Made by a program: the position numbers and the translations under genes | The notes under the pieces: model-generated | Seen by the model: only the letters and a program-made list of their open reading frames with translations | Database searches by the model: none | What the model was told of the DNA's origin: nothing | Assembly (NCBI GenBank): GCA_002343505.1 | Contig: DDQZ01000013.1 | Coordinates: 1 to 46,130, forward strand | Length of the DNA: 46,130 nt | Origin: Verrucomicrobiaceae bacterium UBA2429 | Lineage (GTDB): Bacteria; Verrucomicrobiota; Verrucomicrobiia; Verrucomicrobiales; Verrucomicrobiaceae | Reading direction: 5' to 3' | Shown: in pieces, positions 1-7,333 of the stretch | How the letters are laid out: the number at the start of each line of letters is the position of its first letter | Position numbering within the stretch: the first letter of the stretch is position 1

Positions 1-19
1 GAAAAATGAAACTATACCA

Positions 20-493
20 CTACCCGATTTTCTTCAATTCCTCGCGGCGGGTCTCTTTGGCGATGCCGCTCATCTTTTGAATCCAGATGGCCGTCGGCGT
101 GATGACCACGCGACCTTGGTGATGATTCGGTTTGTTCGTGTCGCGGCAGACAAACCCGATCTGCGGCGAGGGGCCGAGCTTGAACTCGCCGGTCAGCACA
201 TAATCGCCGAGGTCAACGATGTGCTCGCACACGGCCTCGTGGCCGTTCGGGCGCTTCTCGCTCGGGCCTTCCTGCACGGCATAGGCGGCACCCTCTTTGA
301 TGCTCCAGGTGCCGATGCCGCCGCGCCAGCCATCCGTGCCGGGTGTTTTCTCTTTGGCGAACGATTCCGGCTTATCAAAGGCCTCGGCGGCGATGAGTTT
401 GTCCGGCTGGCAGGTCTGCGTGACGGGCGGGGTTGGATCAGCGGCCAAGGCTAGTGAAGAAGCAAAGAAAAGGGCGTTGAGGATGGTCTTCAT
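20..493 (-). CDS. secreted DUF1080-like (concanavalin-type) hypothetical protein
   Basis: A 157-residue protein. I start it at the ATG at 493 because an N-terminal signal peptide (MKTILNALFFASSLALA) begins there; the longer reading from 553 only adds shadow sequence over the upstream gene. The mature part has the spacing of a short beta-sandwich domain of the DUF1080 / 3-keto-disaccharide hydrolase kind (WSIKEG, VLTGEFKLG, GFVCRDTN), but I see no catalytic set, so a function is not assigned. Its ATG overlaps the stop of the upstream gene (ATGA at 490-493), which implies translational coupling. The stop codon is at 20-22, so the gene is complete. It could equally be a plain sugar-binding beta-sandwich. 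Confidence 0.75.
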   Translation of the reverse strand: MKTILNALFFASSLALAADPTPPVTQTCQPDKLIAAEAFDKPESFAKEKTPGTDGWRGGIGTWSIKEGAAYAVQEGPSEKRPNGHEAVCEHIVDLGDYVLTGEFKLGPSPQIGFVCRDTNKPNHHQGRVVITPTAIWIQKMSGIAKETRREELKKIG

Positions 494-1743
494 GGGATGA
501 GATGATGTCGGCGTGCCTTCCAATAGGTCGCGAGGTGGTAAACGAGACCGCAACTGGCGTTGTGCAGGTAATCAAAGCTGCCGAGCAGATTTTGCAGCGC
601 TGCTTGCTGCTCAGTCGTGAGTTTCGGCGAATCGATCATGAGCAAAATGAGCGCGGATTCGCCTGCTTCACGCGTGAGATGCCAGATTTCACGAAACGGA
701 CCCCATTGCGGGTTTGGGTAGCCTTTTTGGTTCTTCCACTCCGGAACCGTTCGCCAGTCGGGGCCGAGCATTTTCATCTCTTCGGGGCTCTTTTTCGCGA
801 TCTGGGCCAAAACGCTCGTGAAGCGCTTCGCGGCGAGGTCTCGCACATGGAGCATGTGCGTGTGGATTTGCGCTTTGAGGGCCGAATCGGGTTCCAGTTC
901 ATGCAAAAGCTCCAGCGAGCATTGCATCTGGAGCAGCGCATAGGCTGGCTTGTTCTCAACGGGGCTTGCAGACTGCGCAATGGCCTCCGCCGCATACTTT
1001 CGCCATTCCACGCGATAGCGCTCGTTCTTCGTCACATCCCACGCAGCCGCGTAAATCATCGGCAAACGCGCCGCTTCATGCGCCTGCACCTTCCACATGC
1101 GGCAGATGCCCAGCGGACAACGCATGCCATCGGCGCGGCAGAAATCGAAGTCGTTCTCCGGAGTCACGAACTCGATCATGCGCTCGGCCACATCGGCGAG
1201 AATGACGCGGATTTGCTGCTTCGTGACCTCATCGCACAACGGGCTGTGATAATACTGCCACAGACCATGCACGAAATGCGTCACCTGATCGCGAGACGAG
1301 TTGATGTAGGTGCTCCTGCCATCCTCTGGACACACATTGCGCGCCACAAAGCCCTTCACGCCATGCGCCGTGACGCAGCGTTTCAGCCCGGCGAAGACGT
1401 TGGCGGCATTTTCACGCAGCGATTCATCATTCGTCACCGCAAAACGATCACACAGCACACTGAGCATCGCCCCGCCGAGGATCGCACCGTCCTCCATGCC
1501 TGTGCTGTAGCCGCAGGGATTCGGATACTGCCGCCTCACCTCCTCCGCCGTCGGCAGATGCGCCTGCTCCTTGCCTTTCTCGTAGCTGCTGAGGTAGTCG
1601 CCAAACGTCTGGACCTTGGGCAGATAGAAGCGTGACCATACCACATGCCAGGCTTGGTCGATGTTTTCCGCATTGCCCAGCGCCTGAGTTTGGCCGCAAA
1701 AAAGCGGAAGGAGAGCCAAAAGAAGAAGTTTGGTCTCTCTCAT
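490..1743 (-). CDS. secreted hypothetical protein, probable alpha-helical toroid
   Basis: A 417-residue protein with a clear signal peptide (first 21 residues, MRETKLLLLALLPLFCGQTQA). The body is rich in amphipathic helices with many Trp and His residues (HGLWQYYHS, ICRMWKVQAHEAARLPMIYAAAWD), the look of six-hairpin glycosidase or polysaccharide-lyase-like folds. I do not recognise a defined family or catalytic motif. Six or more Cys residues in the mature part fit an exported protein. Its stop overlaps the start of the DUF1080-like gene by four bases, so the two are probably made and used together, perhaps in carbohydrate handling outside the cytoplasm. That role is an inference from context only. 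Confidence 0.75.
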   Translation of the reverse strand: MRETKLLLLALLPLFCGQTQALGNAENIDQAWHVVWSRFYLPKVQTFGDYLSSYEKGKEQAHLPTAEEVRRQYPNPCGYSTGMEDGAILGGAMLSVLCDRFAVTNDESLRENAANVFAGLKRCVTAHGVKGFVARNVCPEDGRSTYINSSRDQVTHFVHGLWQYYHSPLCDEVTKQQIRVILADVAERMIEFVTPENDFDFCRADGMRCPLGICRMWKVQAHEAARLPMIYAAAWDVTKNERYRVEWRKYAAEAIAQSASPVENKPAYALLQMQCSLELLHELEPDSALKAQIHTHMLHVRDLAAKRFTSVLAQIAKKSPEEMKMLGPDWRTVPEWKNQKGYPNPQWGPFREIWHLTREAGESALILLMIDSPKLTTEQQAALQNLLGSFDYLHNASCGLVYHLATYWKARRHHLIP

Positions 1744-1764
1744 GAAAAGTGTGAGGTGTCGGCT

Positions 1765-2025
1765 TCAAAATGGGATTTCGTCATTGTCGTGGATGGTTTC
1801 GATTCGATGGGCTTTATCAAGGGCATTTCCGGCCGCCTCTTGATGCGGAGTGGCCTCGTCCTCCAGGCCTTCGGCGATGAGCAGTTGGGCGACTTTTTCC
1901 TTCTTCGCGGCGAAGGCGCGGAGGTCGGCGATGCGCTGGAGTTGCTCGGGGGTGAGGGCTATGCGGAAAAGCAAACTGCCCTTGGGCCGGACTGTGCAGG
2001 ACGACACATCATGCTGTGGCTTCAC
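1765..2025 (-). CDS. 86-residue SNF2-tail-like protein ending in an SSB-type acidic tip (possible gene fragment)
   Basis: Residues 25-86 are about two-thirds identical to the last 62 or so residues of the SNF2 protein encoded just upstream (shared LTPEQLQRI, FAAKKEKVAQ, LIAE, PHQ). Both proteins end in acidic residues plus IPF (NDEIPF here, DEDDIPF there), resembling the C-terminal tip of bacterial single-stranded DNA-binding protein. The DNA is colinear with the SNF2 3' end at an offset of 970 bp, and a 29-bp stretch is identical (1930-1958 and 2900-2928). The ATG at 2025 overlaps the end of higA by 17 bases and the first 24 residues are unrelated to SNF2. It may be a decayed duplicate left by insertion of higBA, or a small expressed protein of the toxin-antitoxin transcript. 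The retained tip despite middle divergence favours some selection. Confidence 0.5.
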   Translation of the reverse strand: MKPQHDVSSCTVRPKGSLLFRIALTPEQLQRIADLRAFAAKKEKVAQLLIAEGLEDEATPHQEAAGNALDKAHRIETIHDNDEIPF

Positions 2026-2371
2026 TCAGCAGCACTTCCGCCGGGATTTTAAGGCCGCGATTCAAAGCCCGGATCATGCCGATGCTGAGCGGGCGCTTGT
2101 GGTTGAGCACTTCGGACACCCGGTTCTTGCCTGGGAAATACTGCACCAGATCTTTTTGCTGAAGGCCTTTCTGCTCCATGCGGAATTTGATCGCTTCTAC
2201 CGGATCGGGCATGTCGATGGGGAAATGCTCCTGCTCGTAGCGTTCCACCAGCAGGGACCACAGTTCGAGTTCCTCCTCCTTGGCCGTGCCGGGCTTGGCA
2301 TCCATCAGGCTCTCCACGCGGGCCAGGGCCTCCGTGTATTCCTCCTCAGTTTTGATGATTTTCGGTTTCAT
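2009..2371 (-). CDS. higA: HigA-family antitoxin, XRE-type DNA-binding protein
   Basis: A 120-residue protein of the COG5499 HigA group. An N-terminal helical part (EEEYTEALARVESLMDA, then ELELWSLLVERYEQEHFPI) precedes a helix-turn-helix from about residue 60 (IKFRMEQKGLQQKDLVQYF, KNRVSEVLNHKRPLS). Proteins of this family bind and neutralise the HigB RNase and repress their own promoter. The gene starts three bases after the higB stop, the toxin-first order typical of higBA. The inverted repeat upstream of higB at 2703-2729 is the obvious candidate operator. Its 3' end overlaps the 86-residue SNF2-tail-like ORF. Confidence 0.9.
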   Translation of the reverse strand: MKPKIIKTEEEYTEALARVESLMDAKPGTAKEEELELWSLLVERYEQEHFPIDMPDPVEAIKFRMEQKGLQQKDLVQYFPGKNRVSEVLNHKRPLSIGMIRALNRGLKIPAEVLLSEATA

Positions 2372-2374
2372 GGG

Positions 2375-2668
2375 CTAGATGGCTGTGGCGTCGATCTTGT
2401 CGTATTCGGCGTGCGTGCCGACAAAGCGGATGAAGACAATGCCGGTGTTGTAGTGGATTTTCACGATCAGACGGTAGCTGTTCCCTTTGATGTTAAACAC
2501 CACCCGGTTGCCGGGCAGGATGTCGGCAGACGGGTAGCGGCTCTTGATTTCCTGCGGCCCCTGCCAGCGGGCGGCCACGGCTTCGTGAAACCAAGCCTCC
2601 AGGGCGGACTTGCTGTCGGCGTGCTGTTCATAAAAGTCGCGGAGCGTTTTGCGGGCGATGACCCTCAT
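2375..2668 (-). CDS. higB: HigB-family mRNA interferase toxin
   Basis: A 97-residue protein of the HigB toxin family (RelE-like fold). Diagnostic segments are the N-terminal MRVIARKTLRDFYEQH, the central ADILPGNRVVFNIKGNSYRLIVKI, and the C-terminal IVFIRFVGTHAEYDKID. The known activity is ribosome-dependent or free mRNA cleavage that stops translation. The length is normal for the family and nothing is missing. It lies directly upstream of higA on the same strand. The 69-base gap to the SNF2 stop holds a perfect inverted repeat, so the pair probably has its own promoter and is not simply the tail of the helicase operon. Confidence 0.9.
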   Translation of the reverse strand: MRVIARKTLRDFYEQHADSKSALEAWFHEAVAARWQGPQEIKSRYPSADILPGNRVVFNIKGNSYRLIVKIHYNTGIVFIRFVGTHAEYDKIDATAI

Positions 2669-2702
2669 GGGCAGAATCGAGGTTTAAGGCTTAAAATCAA
2701 GA

Positions 2703-2729
2703 ACGAAGTTCCCATCATGGGAACTTCGT
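2703..2729. promoter_or_regulatory. perfect 11-bp inverted repeat, candidate HigA operator
   Basis: Two 11-base arms (ACGAAGTTCCC and GGGAACTTCGT) flank a 5-base spacer, 35 bases upstream of the higB start and nine bases past the SNF2 stop. There is no T-run after it on the minus strand, so an operator fits better than an intrinsic terminator. A smaller palindrome (TTTAAGGCTTAAA, 2683-2695) lies between it and higB. Confidence 0.55.
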
Positions 2730-2737
2730 CAATGATT

Positions 2738-5359
2738 TCAAAAGGGGATGTCGTCTTCATCTCCCGACTCGATGAAATCGGCCTGACGTAGAGCGCTCAG
2801 CGCTGCTTGCTGATGTGGGATGGCGTCGTCGTGCATTTCTTCAGCGATGAGAAACTGAGCGACTTTTTCCTTCTTGGCCGCAAAGGTGCGCAGGTCGCTG
2901 ATGCGCTGGAGTTGCTCGGGGGTGAGGGTGGGCTTGGGCGGCGCGGGTGGTTGCTCGCCGCTGAGGTGGCGGGTGGCGCGAGTGTTGAAGGTGATGAGGC
3001 CGATCTGGGCGAGCTGCTGGAGGCTCTGCCAGGTGGGTTCGTCGAGGACGTGGAGCTTGGGGGTGTTGCCCTGCCACTGGTTCTCGTGGAAGAGGGCGCT
3101 GACGGCGGCGCTGCGGGAGGTGTCTCGCAGCACGGTGAGGAGGACGGGGCTGGATTCGCCGGGCAGCATGGCTTCCTGGCAATGGAGAAGGCTTTGACCT
3201 AGCACGCTAGTGACACGCTCCGCAAAAACGAGCGCGGGATCACTCGGCGGCGGCTTCACTTGCGGTGTGGCGGGTGAGGCGGGCGTTTCGCTGATGAATT
3301 GTTTCAACCGGGCGAGGTTGGCGTCGTTGCCACGCTTGAGCCTGGCTTTGGAGAGGGATTCCTCGCTGCCGTCGAGCACGCCTTCGGCGAGGTTTGCCTT
3401 GGTGGCGAGGGTGTCGAGCATGGCGGACTCGATGGTGTTTTCAGCGACGAGGTTGATGACGGTGACGGGGCGCTTCTGATGCTTGCGCCAGGCGCGGGCG
3501 ATGCGCTGCTCCAGCCGCGCGGGATTCCACGGGAGGTCGCAGTTGATGACGACGCTGGCGTTTTGCAAATTGAGGCCCACACCGCCGGAGTCGGTGCTGA
3601 GGAAGAGCCGGCAGGCCGGATCATTGCGGAAGGCCATGATCTCGGCGCGGCGTTTTTGCTGCGGCACAGAGCCAGTGTGCCAAGCGAATCCGATGCCGTT
3701 TTTCTCCGCCCAGGCGCGGACTTTTTTCAACATGCCTTCCCATTCGGAGAAGATGATGACTTTCACGTCGGGGTCGGCAAGGGCTTCATCGAGGATGCCG
3801 GCGAGTTCGTCCATCTTCGGACAGTCCTGGCAGTCGTGGCCTTTGATGATGCTGGGCGAGTCGCAAATCATGCGCATCATGCCGAGAAACAGCAGGAGCA
3901 GATCTGATTCCTTTTTCGTCAAAGGACGGCGCATGGACTTTTGCACGAGCTGGGACACCTGCTGCTTGACCTCATCATACTCCCCACGCATGGCGGGGGT
4001 GAGCTGGATGAAGTGCTGGCGGTCGGTGCGGATGGGCAGCTCGGTTTCGACATCGTGCTTGCGGCGGCGGAGCAGCACGGGGCGCACGCGCTCGCGGAGG
4101 GCGGCCAGGTTTTGGTAATCCTTCGGGCGGCCATTCTCGTCGAGCTGGTAGAACTCGCGATTGAAGCGGAAGAGCGGCCCGAGCAGGCTGGGATCGAGGA
4201 AATCGACGATGGAGTAGAGTTCGTCGATGCGGTTCTCGATCGGGGTGCCGGTAAGCACGAAGGCGTAGCGGCTTTGCAGGCGCTTGACGGCCTGGGCGGT
4301 CTTGGTGGCCCAGTTTTTGATGCGCTGCGCCTCGTCGAGCACGACGATGTCGGGCTTCAAATGCGCGTTGATGTCGAGCGTGTCGGTGACGACCTGCTCA
4401 TAGTTCACGATGGTGAAAAACGGCGGCTCAGAAGCGGTGTAGGCCTTGAGCCGGGCGGTGCGCGGACCAAAAACGAGCTGGAGGCCGAGGGTGGTGAAGC
4501 GCTTGATCTGCTCCTCCCATTCCGTTTTCAGCGAGGCGGGTGTGACGACGAGCACGCGCTTCGCTTTGCCCAAATGATGCAGCAGCGCACACGCGGCCAC
4601 GGCTTGGATCGTTTTGCCGAGGCCCATCTCATCCGCCAGCAGCGCCCGCTCGCCAAAGGCCAGGTGCAGCATGCCCTCCCGCTGATACGGGTAGAGCGGA
4701 TGCAGCGTGACGTGCTCGGGATGGCGGCCCTCGACGACGCCGGTCTCGTAGTCACGGCGGAGCTCGCGGCGCTCCTCCGCATGGCGGCGGGATTCGAGAA
4801 AAGGCTCCACGTCCTGCGAGATGCGGACTTTTGCCGTGCGGCGGAGCTTTGGCAGGACTTCATGCGAATCACCGATGAGGAAGCCAGCCTCATCAAACAG
4901 CGTACGCAACGAAGCAGGCACACGCTTGAGGTCGCGTTCGATACGCAGCCTCTCGCCATCCGGCACGAGATGGAGATGCGGCGAGGAACGTGTTTCCGCG
5001 AGCTTGTAGTCTGCCTTGTGGCGGCGTTTCAGCCAGATGAGCGTGGCCTCGACATGCTTGCAGGTGCCCAGCCCGGCGGTGCGGAAGTCCGGGCAGGTGC
5101 AGGAAAACGAGCGACTGGCTAGATCGCGAATCTCAACCTGGTAAGTCATGCCGCTGGGGGACTTCACCGCGAAGGTGGAGAAGACCGGATGCTCCGCGTT
5201 GAGATTCGAGATGGAGTGTTTTTCTTCCCTCGCCCGCTGAATGCGGCGGAGCACTTCGATCTCATCCGTGCTGCGCCAGTCTCCTGCGGATGGAAGCGGG
5301 ATGGCTGTGGACTTCTTCTTGGCGCGTTTGGCTTTTCTGGAAGCGGATGTCTTGGGCAT
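2738..5359 (-). CDS. SWIM zinc-finger SNF2-family helicase/translocase with SSB-like C-terminal tip
   Basis: An 873-residue SF2 ATPase. It begins with a basic stretch (RKAKRAKKK), then a SWIM zinc finger with C87-x-C89 and C100-x-H102. The SNF2 ATPase core shows motif I DEMGLGKT (243-250), motif II DEAQ (342-345), motif III LTGTP (369-373), then a C-terminal helicase lobe with STDSGGVGLNLQ and RLEQRIARAWR. Family members translocate on double-stranded DNA to remodel bound protein; SWIM fingers bind DNA or protein. A Pro-rich linker leads to a tail from about residue 811 that ends DEDDIPF, very like the SSB tip that recruits repair proteins. That tail is duplicated in the 86-residue ORF at 1765-2025. 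The UvrD-like gene ends 39 bases upstream on the same strand. Confidence 0.93.
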   Translation of the reverse strand: MPKTSASRKAKRAKKKSTAIPLPSAGDWRSTDEIEVLRRIQRAREEKHSISNLNAEHPVFSTFAVKSPSGMTYQVEIRDLASRSFSCTCPDFRTAGLGTCKHVEATLIWLKRRHKADYKLAETRSSPHLHLVPDGERLRIERDLKRVPASLRTLFDEAGFLIGDSHEVLPKLRRTAKVRISQDVEPFLESRRHAEERRELRRDYETGVVEGRHPEHVTLHPLYPYQREGMLHLAFGERALLADEMGLGKTIQAVAACALLHHLGKAKRVLVVTPASLKTEWEEQIKRFTTLGLQLVFGPRTARLKAYTASEPPFFTIVNYEQVVTDTLDINAHLKPDIVVLDEAQRIKNWATKTAQAVKRLQSRYAFVLTGTPIENRIDELYSIVDFLDPSLLGPLFRFNREFYQLDENGRPKDYQNLAALRERVRPVLLRRRKHDVETELPIRTDRQHFIQLTPAMRGEYDEVKQQVSQLVQKSMRRPLTKKESDLLLLFLGMMRMICDSPSIIKGHDCQDCPKMDELAGILDEALADPDVKVIIFSEWEGMLKKVRAWAEKNGIGFAWHTGSVPQQKRRAEIMAFRNDPACRLFLSTDSGGVGLNLQNASVVINCDLPWNPARLEQRIARAWRKHQKRPVTVINLVAENTIESAMLDTLATKANLAEGVLDGSEESLSKARLKRGNDANLARLKQFISETPASPATPQVKPPPSDPALVFAERVTSVLGQSLLHCQEAMLPGESSPVLLTVLRDTSRSAAVSALFHENQWQGNTPKLHVLDEPTWQSLQQLAQIGLITFNTRATRHLSGEQPPAPPKPTLTPEQLQRISDLRTFAAKKEKVAQFLIAEEMHDDAIPHQQAALSALRQADFIESGDEDDIPF

Positions 5360-5398
5360 GAGGGCGTGAGCTTTGGATAGAAATGAAGCCAGGGCAAA

Positions 5399-7333
5399 TC
5401 ATGCTCTGTCATTTGACGATGCCAGGAGCCTGTCCTCATAGATCACCACACGCTCCATGCCACGGGTGATGCCGACGTAGATCTGGCGGGTGTGGTCTTG
5501 GATGAGTTCGGCGCGTTCTTCGTCAGTGAGGAGCGGGTTGGACTCGGTGGCGATGAGGTCGTCACAGCCGAGGAGGAAGACCACCGGCCTCTCCAGCCCG
5601 GTCGCTGCCATGAGGTGAGCCACGCCGATGCTTTCCTCCGGCGCATGATCATCACGCACGGAGCTGGCGGAGTTTGATCCGAGGCTTGTATTGAGGTGCT
5701 GCATGACGGTCTGAACAGTCATGGTGCGGCCAGCCACGAGGATGAGGATGTGGCTCGCTGGCATGCCGCTTTGTCGCAAAGCTTTCAAATCGGCGGTCAA
5801 GCGACGCATTTGATCCTGTCCCGCTCCTCCAGGCTGCAAAATGGGTGGAATGCCCGGCTCCAGTGTCTCCAGCCATTCAGGCGCGGGAAGGTTCAGCGGC
5901 TCGTCCTCTTCAGAAAGCCGGCTGCGGTAAAAATCACGCGCAAACTCCAGGATGGCGCGTGTGCTGCGGTAAGGCTTTTCGAGCTTGTGAGAGCGGCTGC
6001 GCACATCCAGGCCCACAGCGCTCCATGAGAGCCTGCGTTTGAGAAAACCCTGCGTGGGATCAGCGCACAAAAAGAGATGTCCGCCAGGTTTGAGAGCCGA
6101 TTTGAGCAACTCGAACCACACGGGCGCGAAGAACTGCGCCTCGTCGATGAGCAGATGATCAAACTTCTCCGCCAAAAGCGTGGCGGGAGGCTTTTCGCGC
6201 ACGGTGAGAGGCCACTCGGACCAGTCAGCACGCCCGTTTTGCCGCAGATAGGCGCGGTAACGGTGCAGCAGCTCCAGCAGCTCTCGCCGCTGCCTGGCGC
6301 TGAGGCGGGTGCCGCGGCCTTTGCGCTCGGCGGTCAGGTAGCTTTCATCCGCCAGCGCATGATCACACATCCAGCGCAGCTCATCACGCAGCCACTCGGC
6401 GCTGAGTTTTTCCAGGGAGGTCATGGGCGAGCGCTCACGCTCGATCCAGCGCAGGATCTCTGGCTCGCTCATCATGTCCCCTGCGGAGCGGGCCACGCGA
6501 CCGAGCCATTGATTGAAGGTGCAGCACTCCACGCGACTGCCTGCGTGATGCCGAGCCAGGCGGCGGCGGAGGTCATTGATGAGCGGGCGGTTGAAGCTGA
6601 CGAGCAGCACGCGTGCTTGTGGGAAGTGTGTGGCGAGCAAGGCGGCGCGATGCACGAGCACGAGCGTCTTTCCACAGCCCGCCACGCCGGTGATGACACG
6701 CAGGCGCAGATCACGCGCGAGGTTTTCTGCATCAGGATCGGGTTCCAGATCGAGACGTGCACAGCGCTCTTGTTTGTAGTCGAGCAGCAGTGGCGCGGCG
6801 AGCTTGTCGGCGGGACGCTGGATGCTTTTGCGTTTCCACGGGCTGTCGATGCGCACCTCCGGCACGGCCGCAGCACGCCACCGCGCGATGGCGGACGCCG
6901 GTAGCACGGACGCGGTGAGGCGATGAAGGCTTTGCGCAAGTGCCGCAGCCTTTTTGCAATCGCGCTGAGTGATGACGTGAATGGTGTCATCGCCTTCACT
7001 CCAGACGCCACGAGGCAGTTCACCCGGCGGCAACGCAGGTGCCAGGATGAGCAAATCAGGCATCCGCAGGTCTGCGGCAGCACCTTTCTCATGACGCCAG
7101 TTCATCAAAGCACGCGCCACCGTCTCCAGCGGAGACGGAGCACCTTCATCAAAGAGCGCCGCTTGCAGCGAGGTGCCTCCCCAGATCACCACCAGCCAGC
7201 ATCGGCCATCCGCAGCCGTCAGCAGCGCATCCGGCCCGCCTTGATGAGCACTGCCACGCATTGCCCGGCTGGCATTGATGCCATGATCCGCAAGCTGCCC
7301 GAGCAGGGCGCGTGTTTTGATGAGGTGGGTCAT
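5399..7333 (-). CDS. UvrD/Rep-like superfamily 1A DNA helicase with unusual N-terminal domain
   Basis: 644 residues from the ATG at 7333, which overlaps the stop of the upstream helicase (ATGA, 7330-7333); a start at 7360 is possible but would lie inside that gene. Walker A is GVAGCGKT (about 216-223) and motif II is DEAQ (about 397-400). Near the C-terminus, IYVGITRGMERVVI matches UvrD motif VI. The first 200 residues are not helicase sequence: a domain around GSAHQGGPDALLTAADGR and WLVVIWGG might be a degenerate nuclease-like fold as in NERD-helicases, but I cannot show catalytic residues. SF1A enzymes unwind DNA 3' to 5'. The 2B region seems short for UvrD, closer to small NERD/UvrD-type proteins. 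Confidence 0.88.
   Translation of the reverse strand: MTHLIKTRALLGQLADHGINASRAMRGSAHQGGPDALLTAADGRCWLVVIWGGTSLQAALFDEGAPSPLETVARALMNWRHEKGAAADLRMPDLLILAPALPPGELPRGVWSEGDDTIHVITQRDCKKAAALAQSLHRLTASVLPASAIARWRAAAVPEVRIDSPWKRKSIQRPADKLAAPLLLDYKQERCARLDLEPDPDAENLARDLRLRVITGVAGCGKTLVLVHRAALLATHFPQARVLLVSFNRPLINDLRRRLARHHAGSRVECCTFNQWLGRVARSAGDMMSEPEILRWIERERSPMTSLEKLSAEWLRDELRWMCDHALADESYLTAERKGRGTRLSARQRRELLELLHRYRAYLRQNGRADWSEWPLTVREKPPATLLAEKFDHLLIDEAQFFAPVWFELLKSALKPGGHLFLCADPTQGFLKRRLSWSAVGLDVRSRSHKLEKPYRSTRAILEFARDFYRSRLSEEDEPLNLPAPEWLETLEPGIPPILQPGGAGQDQMRRLTADLKALRQSGMPASHILILVAGRTMTVQTVMQHLNTSLGSNSASSVRDDHAPEESIGVAHLMAATGLERPVVFLLGCDDLIATESNPLLTDEERAELIQDHTRQIYVGITRGMERVVIYEDRLLASSNDRA

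Noticed and set aside
2683..2695. Short palindrome TTTAAGGCTTAAA as a separate operator
   Set aside because: Only six-base arms; it may simply be part of the higB promoter and cannot be supported alone.
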